From Bacillota bacterium (GTDB taxonomy: Bacteria; Bacillota_E; Sulfobacillia; Sulfobacillales; Sulfobacillaceae), in the NCBI GenBank assembly GCA_021802375.1, contig JAKAAL010000259.1, forward strand, positions 1 through 6,381: a stretch of 6,381 nucleotides of DNA. The letters are read 5' to 3'. The notes beneath the pieces are model-generated. The model was given only the letters and a program-made list of their open reading frames with translations. It was not told the origin of the DNA and searched no databases. Shown here piece by piece: positions 1 through 6,381 of the stretch (position 1 is its first letter; each line of letters starts with the position of its first letter). Position numbers and translations under genes: made by a program.

Positions 1-1582
1 GCAGGTGGCGCGTCAGTTCCGAAGAGGATTGATTACCGCCGACGAGCGTTATGAGCGGGTCATCGACATCTGGACCCGGGCCCGGGAAGAAGTGACCCAG
101 GCGTTGATGCAGACCATCGACAAGGAAAATCCGGTGTATATGATGGCCACTTCCGGAGCCCGAGGAAATGTACAGCAGCTATCGCAACTGGCAGGCATGC
201 GGGGATTGATGGTGGACCCGTCAGGGCGAATCATCGAGCTGCCGGTACGAGCGAACTTCCGGGAAGGTCTGACCGTGCTGGAGTACTTCACCTCCACCCA
301 CGGGGCCCGAAAAGGCTTGGCAGACACGGCCTTACGCACGGCGGACTCGGGCTATTTGACCCGTCGGCTGGTCGACGTGGCCCAAGATGTCATCGTCCGC
401 GAGATTGACTGTGGTACCACCGAAGGCACTGAGGTGTCCGAGATTAAAGATGGCAGCACCGTGATCGAAAATCTGTACGACCGCTTGGTCGGCCGTTTGT
501 TGGCCGAGTCCGTCGTCGACCCCGGTAGCGGCCAAGTGTTGGCTGAACCGAACCAGATGCTCTTGGAGGAAGATGCCCAGCGCATCGTAGACGCTGGCGT
601 GGAACAGGTGATCGTCCGATCGGTCCTAACCTGCCAAGCGCGCTACGGGGTGTGCGTGGCCTGTTATGGACGCAACTTGGCTACGGGTGGGGTCGTCGAG
701 GTGGGAGAAGCGGTTGGCATTATCGCGGCGCAAAGCATTGGCGAGCCTGGAACGCAGTTGACCATGCGCACGTTCCACACCGGTGGCGTGGCCGGGGACG
801 ACATCACCCAGGGACTTCCCCGAGTCGAGGAGTTGTTTGAGGCCAGAAAGCCTAAGGGCCAGGCGATAATCTCGGAGTTGGAAGGCATGGTCCACATCGG
901 AGAAAACAAGGGTCGGCGCGAGATCACCGTGGCCACCCGCGGGGAGCAGGCGGAGGCGGTAAGTTATGTGATCCCGTTTGGGTCTCGCCTTAAGGTGCAT
1001 GAGGGCGACCGCGTCTTAGAAGGCGAAGAGCTCACCGAAGGATCGGTGAATCCCCACGACTTGTTGAAGGTGAAAGGCCCGCGGGGCATTCAGATTTACT
1101 TGCTGCATGAAGTGCAGAGAGTGTATCGTGCCCAAGGCGTGGACATCAACGACAAGCATGTCGAGGTCATGGTGCGGCAAATGATGCGCAAACTGAAGGT
1201 CGATGAGGCGGGAGACACGACCCTGCTTCCCGGTGCGCTGGTGGATCGATTCGATTTCGAAGACGCCAATGCGGAGGTCCTCTCCGTGGGTCGTATGCCG
1301 GCGGTCGCCAAGCCGGTCGTGCTAGGAATTACCAAAGCGTCGCTGGCCACCGACTCCTTCCTCTCCGCGGCCTCCTTCCAGGAGACCACCCGGGTCTTGA
1401 CCGAGGCTTCCATCAAGGGCAAGCGCGATCCCTTGCTGGGCTTAAAGGAGAACGTCATCATTGGCAAGCTCGTGCCAGCAGGCACGGGCATGTCTCGGTA
1501 CCGCAACGTGGAAGTGCAGTTGGCTGAAGGATACCAAGAGGCGGAAGCGGAAGACGCGCTGGCCAATCCTGTGGTGGGGTAG
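1..1582 (+). CDS. rpoC: DNA-directed RNA polymerase subunit beta' (C-terminal part, 5' end outside window)
   Basis: Catalytic beta' subunit of RNA polymerase. The gene enters the window already open (first full codon CAG at 2-4), so the GTG at base 5 is internal. Counting that codon as residue 1, 525 residues are visible, which I estimate as a little under half of a roughly 1200-residue Gram-positive beta'. The bridge helix lies at about residues 96-130 ([20 protein letters not shown]). The trigger loop is at about 242-270 ([13 protein letters not shown]), with its catalytic-loop Met, Arg and His present. It runs straight into [14 protein letters not shown] without the large insertion known from E. 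coli. The four cysteines of the family's C-terminal zinc site are all present (C136, C210, C217, C220). The conserved C-terminal block [12 protein letters not shown] and [15 protein letters not shown] follows. It ends at TAG 1580-1582. Identification is secure. Confidence 0.98.
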   Translation, partial: QVARQFRRGLITADERYERVIDIWTRAREEVTQALMQTIDKENPVYMMATSGARGNVQQLSQLAGMRGLMVDPSGRIIELPVRANFREGLTVLEYFTSTHGARKGLADTALRTADSGYLTRRLVDVAQDVIVREIDCGTTEGTEVSEIKDGSTVIENLYDRLVGRLLAESVVDPGSGQVLAEPNQMLLEEDAQRIVDAGVEQVIVRSVLTCQARYGVCVACYGRNLATGGVVEVGEAVGIIAAQSIGEPGTQLTMRTFHTGGVAGDDITQGLPRVEELFEARKPKGQAIISELEGMVHIGENKGRREITVATRGEQAEAVSYVIPFGSRLKVHEGDRVLEGEELTEGSVNPHDLLKVKGPRGIQIYLLHEVQRVYRAQGVDINDKHVEVMVRQMMRKLKVDEAGDTTLLPGALVDRFDFEDANAEVLSVGRMPAVAKPVVLGITKASLATDSFLSAASFQETTRVLTEASIKGKRDPLLGLKENVIIGKLVPAGTGMSRYRNVEVQLAEGYQEAEAEDALANPVVG

Positions 1583-1583
1583 G

Positions 1584-1649
1584 CGCCGGGGGCAAGCGGG
1601 GCACCGACGAGGCCAAGAACGCGTCGTTGACACCGGTTTGCCCCCGGTG
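1584..1649 (+). repeat. Long imperfect inverted repeat downstream of rpoC, overlapping the next promoter
   Basis: Bases 1584-1597 pair with 1636-1649: a perfect 10-bp core (CCGGGGGCAA at 1586-1595 with TTGCCCCCGG at 1638-1647), extended by two G-U and two C-G pairs to about 14 bp. Inside it, 1602-1609 pairs with 1622-1629 (seven pairs around one mismatch) with a loop at 1610-1621. RNA reading through from rpoC could therefore fold into a two-part hairpin. The sequence after the 3' arm is ATAAAATG, not a T run, so this is not a textbook intrinsic terminator. It could instead be an RNA processing or stability element, a weak terminator, or DNA structure at the promoter. Pairings were worked out by hand; function is inference. 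Confidence 0.6.
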
Positions 1650-1656
1650 ATAAAAT
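1627..1656 (+). promoter_or_regulatory. Strong sigma-A/sigma-70-type promoter for the ybxF-str operon
   Basis: A perfect -35 hexamer TTGACA (1627-1632) and a -10 hexamer TAAAAT (1651-1656, five of six matches to TATAAT) are separated by 18 bases. The -10 is preceded by TGA at 1648-1650, which gives an extended -10 (TGn). Transcription would be expected to begin near 1662-1665, leaving a leader of about 35 bases before the GTG start at 1699. This is the only gap in the window large enough for a dedicated promoter, and it sits exactly between the rpoBC genes and the str genes. The spacer carries the inverted repeat CACCGG-N7-CCGGTG (1631-1649), a possible operator. Confidence 0.75.
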
Positions 1657-1683
1657 GTCCTAGTGTGCCTAAGCCGGGAACGC

Positions 1684-1689
1684 AAGGAG
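1684..1689 (+). promoter_or_regulatory. Ribosome binding site that sets the ybxF start
   Basis: AAGGAG is followed by nine bases and then GTG at 1699. This favours 1699 over the in-frame GTG at 1663. The upstream GTG would lie at or next to the predicted transcription start and has no ribosome binding site. Confidence 0.8.
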
Positions 1690-1698
1690 ACAGGTGCT

Positions 1699-1971
1699 GT
1701 GTCGACGCAAGCGCTGAGGCAATCTAGATGGCGCGTAGTAGGCGCGAAGGAGACCTTGAAACAGGTGATCGCGGGGCACGCGGTGGAAGTGTATGTGGCT
1801 CGGGATACGGATTCCAAGGTGGTGTCGGTGATTATCGCCGAAAGCGAGCGCCGCCACGTGCCTGTTTGCTATGTGGACACCATGAAAGCCCTGGGTGAAA
1901 TGTGCGGAATCGAGGTTAACGCGACGGCGGCGGCGCTGACGAAAAGTGTGCCGGATGATGCAACAGGTTGA
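1699..1971 (+). CDS. ybxF: L7Ae/L30e/S12e-family RNA-binding protein (YbxF-like)
   Basis: A 90-residue protein of the L7Ae family, whose members bind kink-turn RNA. In Bacillus the homologue YbxF lies at this same place between rpoC and rpsL and binds kink-turns in vitro; its cellular role is unsettled. The sequence shows the family's N-terminal glycine-rich helix start (VVGAKETLKQVIAG, residues 13-26), the strand-turn VEVYVARDTDS (29-39), and the hallmark MKALGEMCGIEVNATAAAL (62-80), typical of the bacterial L7Ae-like group. Residues 82-90 form a short polar tail. Translation starts at GTG 1699. The stop TGA 1969-1971 shares its last base with an ATG, and rpsL follows 33 bases later. It is the first gene after the promoter at 1627-1656 and so probably heads the str transcript. 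Family assignment is firm; the symbol is by analogy with Bacillus. Confidence 0.92.
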   Translation: MSTQALRQSRWRVVGAKETLKQVIAGHAVEVYVARDTDSKVVSVIIAESERRHVPVCYVDTMKALGEMCGIEVNATAAALTKSVPDDATG

Positions 1972-1990
1972 TGGATGAACATGGAGAGTT

Positions 1991-1998
1991 TAAGGAGG
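1991..1998 (+). promoter_or_regulatory. Ribosome binding site that sets the rpsL start
   Basis: TAAGGAGG, a near-perfect anti-16S match, lies six bases before ATG 2005. It selects that start over the in-frame ATGs at 1975 and 1981, which would lie upstream of this site. Confidence 0.9.
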
Positions 1999-2004
1999 CG
2001 CGAG

Positions 2005-2391
2005 ATGCCGACAATTAATCAGTTAGTGCGACATGGACGCAGCAAGGGAAAGAAGAAGTCGTCCGCCCCGGCGCTGCAAAAGAGCCCCCAGAAGCGCGGA
2101 GTATGCATCAGCGTCAAGACCATCACCCCGAAGAAGCCGAATTCCGCGTTGCGCAAAGTGGCTCGAGTCCGCTTAACCAACGGGCAGGAAGTGACCGCTT
2201 ATATCCCTGGCATCGGCCACAACCTTCAAGAGCATTCAGTAGTGCTGGTGCGCGGGGGTCGAGTTCGTGATCTTCCGGGCGTGCGCTATCATATCGTTCG
2301 AGGGGCATTGGACACCGCCGGCGTGCAAAAGCGCGCCCAGGGTCGATCTAAGTATGGCGCCAAGAAGGCCCAGCCCGCGGCGAAGAAGTAG
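2005..2391 (+). CDS. rpsL: 30S ribosomal protein S12
   Basis: S12 lies at the decoding centre of the 30S subunit and controls tRNA selection accuracy. The 128-residue product starts with MPTINQL, the usual N-terminus; an in-frame upstream ATG (1975) would add ten untypical residues. Conserved landmarks are PQKRGVC (28-34), [11 protein letters not shown] (41-51), [10 protein letters not shown] (71-80), DLPGVRYH (89-96) and RSKYG (114-118). K43, the classic streptomycin position, is Lys. Position 88 is Arg (CGT 2266-2268) where E. coli and Bacillus have Lys. D89, the residue methylthiolated by RimO in some bacteria, is retained. The region before PQKRGVC is short and lacks the roughly 13-residue insertion that I recall in Bacillus S12. 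The Lys-rich tail ends with AAKK. Only 15 bases separate it from rpsG. Confidence 0.98.
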   Translation: MPTINQLVRHGRSKGKKKSSAPALQKSPQKRGVCISVKTITPKKPNSALRKVARVRLTNGQEVTAYIPGIGHNLQEHSVVLVRGGRVRDLPGVRYHIVRGALDTAGVQKRAQGRSKYGAKKAQPAAKK

Positions 2392-2406
2392 GACGAGGAG
2401 GACATT

Positions 2407-2877
2407 ATGCCAAGACGTGGACAAGCGGTGGCCCGCGAGGTAACACCGGATCCGATTTACCGAAGTCCGCTGGTGCAGAGCCTGATCAACAAGATCATGG
2501 TAAGCGGTAAGAAGAGTTTGGCTCAAGCGATTGTTTATCATGCATTTGACATGGTGGCCGAAAAAACGGGTCGCGACGCGCTGGAAGTATTTGAAACGGC
2601 CGTCAAAAACGCGACGCCACTACTGGAAGTGCGACCCCGCCGAGTGGGTGGAGCCACGTACCAGGTGCCCATGGAGGTTCGTCCCAGTCGACGACAGTCG
2701 CTGGCGATTCGCTGGTTGGTGAATTTTTCCCGCCAGCGGGGAGAACGCACCATGGAAGAGAAATTGGCTGGTGAGTTGGTCGACGCCTCACAGAATGCCG
2801 GCGGCGCGGTGCGGCGTCGGGATGAAACCCATCGTATGGCTGAGGCGAACAAAGCCTTTGCTCATTATCGGTGGTAA
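2407..2877 (+). CDS. rpsG: 30S ribosomal protein S7
   Basis: S7 nucleates assembly of the 30S head by binding the 3' domain of 16S rRNA, and contacts E-site tRNA. The 156-residue product has the common bacterial length. Visible family motifs are [19 protein letters not shown] (13-31), [13 protein letters not shown] (34-46), [18 protein letters not shown] (74-91, the RNA-contacting beta-hairpin region), [14 protein letters not shown] (113-126) and [13 protein letters not shown] at the C-terminus. AGGAGG at 2396-2401 lies five bases before the ATG. In E. coli, S7 represses its operon through a structured rpsL-rpsG intercistronic region of about 100 bases. Here that gap is only 15 bases, so that mechanism cannot operate in the same form. 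The fusA start follows 18 bases after the stop. Confidence 0.98.
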   Translation: MPRRGQAVAREVTPDPIYRSPLVQSLINKIMVSGKKSLAQAIVYHAFDMVAEKTGRDALEVFETAVKNATPLLEVRPRRVGGATYQVPMEVRPSRRQSLAIRWLVNFSRQRGERTMEEKLAGELVDASQNAGGAVRRRDETHRMAEANKAFAHYRW

Positions 2878-2895
2878 ACGAAGAAGGGAGTCATC

Positions 2896-4989
2896 ATGCC
2901 TCGCTCATTTAGTTTAGAGAAGACCCGTAATATTGGCATCATGGCTCATATTGACGCGGGTAAAACCACGACCACTGAGCGCATTCTGTTTTACACGAAG
3001 GTCAATTACAAGATTGGGGAAGTCCACGACGGGACGGCCACCATGGACTGGATGGAACAGGAGCAAGAGCGCGGAATTACGATTACGTCGGCGGCGACCA
3101 CCTGCCAGTGGCGGGATCACCGAATTAACATTATCGACACGCCCGGCCATGTGGACTTCACCGTAGAGGTAGAGCGGTCCTTACGCGTGCTAGATGGCGC
3201 GGTCGCCGTTTTTGACGCCAAGGGTGGGGTGGAGCCGCAATCGGAAACGGTGTGGCGCCAAGCCGACAAATACTCGGTACCCCGAGTCGCTTACATCAAC
3301 AAGATGGACATTGTTGGCGCTGATTTCGCTATGTGTGTGGACCAAATCCGAAATCGCCTAGGCGCCAATCCTGTCGCCATTCAATGGCCGGTTGGCGCTG
3401 AGGACACCTTCCGCGGCATTATTGACTTGATCCGCATGGAGGCTTATTTCTACTCAGACGACCTTGGCACCCAGGGGGGCTTTGAGCCCATTCCCGAAGA
3501 CTTGCTGGAGGTGGCCGAGGAGCGCCGGCAGATGTTGCTTGAGGCCATCGCCGACGTGGACGACGCGCTGATGGAAAGGTTTCTCGAGGGCGAATCCATC
3601 ACGGCGGAGGAGATCCGCGCTGCCTTGCGCAAGGGAACCGTGTCAAGTCAGTTCGTGCCGGTACTCTGTGGTTCCTCCTACCGCAACAAGGGCGTGCAGC
3701 CCCTGCTCGACGCCGTCGTCGACTTCTTGCCCTCCCCGCTCGATGTCGGGGCGGTCAGCGGCCGAAGTGTGGATGGCGAAGAGGAGATTTTGCGTGAACC
3801 GTCGGATTCGGCGCCGTTTTCCGCACTGGCCTTTAAAATCATGTCGGATACCTTTGTCGGCAAGCTCGCCTTCTTTAGGGTGTACTCCGGAACCCTGAGC
3901 TCTGGGTCCTACGTGTACAATGTGACCAAAGGCCGACGAGAACGGATAGGCCGATTGGTGCAGATGCACGCCAACAAGCGCGAGGAGATTGAAACGGTTT
4001 ACACGGGGGATATTGCCGCCGCCGTTGGTCTGAAAGACACCACTACGGGGGACACCTTGGCCGATGAGCAAAATCCCGTCGTCTTGGAGTCGATGCAGTT
4101 CCCGGAGCCGGTGATTTCCGTGGCCATTGAGCCCAAGACCAAGGCAGACCAGGATAAGATGGGTGTGGCCTTAGGTAAGCTGGCCGAGGAAGACCCGACG
4201 TTTAGGATGCGAACGGACCAGGAAACGGGCCAGACCATCATTTCGGGTATGGGTGAGCTCCACCTCGAGATCATTGTGGACCGCCTGCTGCGAGAGTTTA
4301 AGGTGCAGGCCAACGTGGGTAAACCGCAGGTGGCTTACAAGGAGACCATCCGTAAGATGGTCGAGGCGGAAGGCAAATTCATTCGTCAGACTGGCGGCCG
4401 TGGTCAATACGGTCACGTATGGCTGCGCCTGGAACCGCTCGAACCGGGCCAAGGCTACGAGTTTGTCAACAAGCTGGTCGGGGGCGTCGTGCCCCGCGAA
4501 TATGTCCCTGCGGTGGACAATGGAATCCGAGAATCGATGCAGTCGGGGGTCCTGGCAGGCTACCCCACGATTGACCTGCGTGCTACCATTTATGACGGCT
4601 CGTATCATGAGGTCGACTCCAGCGAAATGGCGTTCAAAATTGCGGGGTCGATGGCCTTCAAGGCAGGGGCGCTAAAAGCCAACCCCGTGTTGTTGGAGCC
4701 TATGATGGCCGTCGAGGTGGTCGTTCCCGACGACTACATGGGCGACGTGATTGGCGACCTGAATGCGCGCAGGGGCCGAATCGAGGGCATGGATCCGCGA
4801 GCTGGAGGGCTCCAGGTCATCCGTGGCTTAGTTCCCTTGGCGGAAATGTTTGGCTACGCCACTGACCTGAGGTCGCGCACGCAAGGCCGCGGGACGTACA
4901 CCATGCAGTTTTCGCACTACGATGAGGCGCCCCGCCACATCACTGAACAGGTGATCAAGGCGAGGTCAGCGGCGGGCCCGACCCGCTAG
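2896..4989 (+). CDS. fusA: Translation elongation factor G (EF-G)
   Basis: GTPase that drives translocation of tRNA and mRNA on the ribosome, and ribosome recycling with RRF. The 697 residues form the full five-domain protein. In the G domain: G1 AHIDAGKT (17-24), G2 RGITI (59-63), G3 DTPGH (81-85, with the switch-II His), G4 NKMD (135-138), and G5 at about 260-262, which reads GSSY rather than the more usual GSA(F/L/Y). Domain II is at about 300-400; domain III begins near V406 and contains SGMGELHLE. Domain IV, at about 485-600, has [10 protein letters not shown] (500-509) and the decoding-centre tip loop [12 protein letters not shown] with H571. Domain V is at about 601-680, followed by a short basic tail. 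All functional parts are present. The ribosome binding site is AAGGGAG (2884-2890), five bases before the ATG. Confidence 0.98.
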   Translation: MPRSFSLEKTRNIGIMAHIDAGKTTTTERILFYTKVNYKIGEVHDGTATMDWMEQEQERGITITSAATTCQWRDHRINIIDTPGHVDFTVEVERSLRVLDGAVAVFDAKGGVEPQSETVWRQADKYSVPRVAYINKMDIVGADFAMCVDQIRNRLGANPVAIQWPVGAEDTFRGIIDLIRMEAYFYSDDLGTQGGFEPIPEDLLEVAEERRQMLLEAIADVDDALMERFLEGESITAEEIRAALRKGTVSSQFVPVLCGSSYRNKGVQPLLDAVVDFLPSPLDVGAVSGRSVDGEEEILREPSDSAPFSALAFKIMSDTFVGKLAFFRVYSGTLSSGSYVYNVTKGRRERIGRLVQMHANKREEIETVYTGDIAAAVGLKDTTTGDTLADEQNPVVLESMQFPEPVISVAIEPKTKADQDKMGVALGKLAEEDPTFRMRTDQETGQTIISGMGELHLEIIVDRLLREFKVQANVGKPQVAYKETIRKMVEAEGKFIRQTGGRGQYGHVWLRLEPLEPGQGYEFVNKLVGGVVPREYVPAVDNGIRESMQSGVLAGYPTIDLRATIYDGSYHEVDSSEMAFKIAGSMAFKAGALKANPVLLEPMMAVEVVVPDDYMGDVIGDLNARRGRIEGMDPRAGGLQVIRGLVPLAEMFGYATDLRSRTQGRGTYTMQFSHYDEAPRHITEQVIKARSAAGPTR

Positions 4990-4999
4990 TCCTAAGGAC
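4989..4999. repeat. Short perfect palindrome at the fusA stop
   Basis: GTCCT-A-AGGAC is a perfect inverted repeat with 5-bp arms. It starts on the last base of the fusA TAG stop and ends 12 bases before the tuf ribosome binding site. The single-base centre cannot form a real RNA loop, so a hairpin is unlikely. It could be a protein site or chance. Confidence 0.3.
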
Positions 5000-5011
5000 G
5001 ATGTAACTATC

Positions 5012-5018
5012 AAGGAGG
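5012..5018 (+). promoter_or_regulatory. Ribosome binding site of tuf
   Basis: AAGGAGG, followed by AG, lies in the 41-base fusA-tuf gap. The distance to the ATG at 5031 is 12 bases, longer than the 4-9 bases at the other genes here. No promoter hexamers or terminator are evident in this gap, so tuf should be cotranscribed with fusA. Confidence 0.8.
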
Positions 5019-5030
5019 AGAAACTACCAG

Positions 5031-6233
<1,203 letters not shown>

Positions 6234-6237
6234 GGCC

Positions 6238-6243
6238 AGGAGG
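6238..6243 (+). promoter_or_regulatory. Ribosome binding site of rpsJ
   Basis: AGGAGG lies in the 14-base gap after tuf. It is four bases before ATG 6248 and seven before an in-frame GTG at 6251, so the exact start codon is slightly uncertain. Confidence 0.8.
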
Positions 6244-6247
6244 AACG

Positions 6248-6381
6248 ATGGTGGCCCAGCAGAAGATACGCATTCGGCTCAAGGCATATGACCACGAGAT
6301 TTTAGATCAATCCGCGGTGAGGATTGTGGAGACGGCGCGCCGCAACGGCGCGAGCGTCTCCGGTCCGGTGCCCTTGCCAAG
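6248..6381 (+). CDS. rpsJ: 30S ribosomal protein S10 (N-terminal part, 3' end outside window)
   Basis: S10 is a 30S head protein and, as NusE, a transcription antitermination factor that joins NusB and NusG. The 44 complete codons translate to [18 protein letters not shown], then a helix with [17 protein letters not shown], then VSGPVPLP. These match the S10 N-terminal strand, first helix and the start of its extended loop. The frame is open to the window edge, covering a bit under half of a protein of about 100 residues. The gene starts only 14 bases after tuf with no intervening promoter or terminator. That makes it continuous with the str transcript and marks entry into the S10 ribosomal protein operon. 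GTG 6251 is an alternative start that would remove one residue. Confidence 0.96.
   Translation, partial: MVAQQKIRIRLKAYDHEILDQSAVRIVETARRNGASVSGPVPLP

Noticed and set aside
1096..1566. Minus-strand open frame of 156 codons opposite rpoC, and similar shorter ones opposite fusA
   Set aside because: Low-complexity Ser/Ala/Thr-rich translations with no ribosome binding site; they mirror the codon use of the sense genes.
1584..1660. Intrinsic terminator after rpoC
   Set aside because: The hairpin is strong enough, but it is followed by ATAAAATGTCC instead of a T-rich run, so I list it as an inverted repeat only.
1663..1698. Upstream GTG start for the L7Ae gene at 1663, and a kink-turn in the leader
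   Set aside because: The GTG at 1663 would coincide with the predicted transcription start and has no ribosome binding site. The leader shows no paired GA/AG arrangement typical of a kink-turn. A 4-bp ACAG/CTGT hairpin at 1690-1700 overlapping the real start is too weak to call.
1461..1727. Plus-strand 88-codon frame overlapping the end of rpoC and running into the intergenic region
   Set aside because: It is out of frame with rpoC, crosses the promoter and inverted repeat, is rich in Arg/Trp/Cys as expected of a shadow frame, and has no family resemblance.
1975..2004. Ten-residue N-terminal extension of S12 from ATG 1975
   Set aside because: The strong ribosome binding site at 1991-1998 lies downstream of that ATG, and MPTINQL at 2005 is the conserved S12 N-terminus.
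2392..2406. E. coli-style S7 translational operator between rpsL and rpsG
   Set aside because: The gap is only 15 bases and is mostly ribosome binding site, leaving no room for the structured element.

Overview
This window is an ordinary but very informative core-genome segment: the end of the RNA polymerase operon followed by the streptomycin (str) operon and the first gene of the S10 operon. All genes are on the + strand, in the order rpoC (3' part) - ybxF-like L7Ae protein - rpsL - rpsG - fusA - tuf - rpsJ (5' part). Every reading frame is intact, each start has a clear purine-rich ribosome binding site, and I see no mobile element, CRISPR array, tRNA, rRNA or foreign-looking gene.

The organism is most likely a Gram-positive bacterium of the Firmicutes (Bacillota) in the broad sense. 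The evidence is an L7Ae/YbxF gene between rpoC and rpsL, an RpoC trigger loop without the large insertion found in proteobacteria, and strong AGGAGG-type ribosome binding sites. A short S12 N-terminal region and a cysteine-rich insertion in EF-Tu point, from memory of related sequences, to a clostridial or Sulfobacillus/Symbiobacterium-like lineage rather than Bacillus. Base composition is moderately GC-rich by eye. Genus assignment is inference.

Layout: bases 1-1582 encode the C-terminal part of the RNA polymerase beta' subunit, with bridge helix, trigger loop and zinc site. Bases 1583-1698 are the only sizeable intergenic region. It holds a long inverted repeat and a strong sigma-A-type promoter, with the promoter built into the 3' side of the repeat. 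From 1699 onward the genes are packed with gaps of 14-41 bases and no convincing terminator, so ybxF-rpsL-rpsG-fusA-tuf-rpsJ probably form one transcript that continues into the S10 operon beyond the window.

Together the genes make transcription and translation machinery: the polymerase catalytic subunit, the decoding-centre protein S12, the 30S head protein S7, the translocase EF-G, the aminoacyl-tRNA carrier EF-Tu, and the start of S10. The features most worth checking are the promoter-hairpin overlap at 1584-1656, a natural arginine at S12 position 88 (a streptomycin-resistance position), and a four-cysteine insertion in the EF-Tu G domain. I found no undescribed multi-gene system here.
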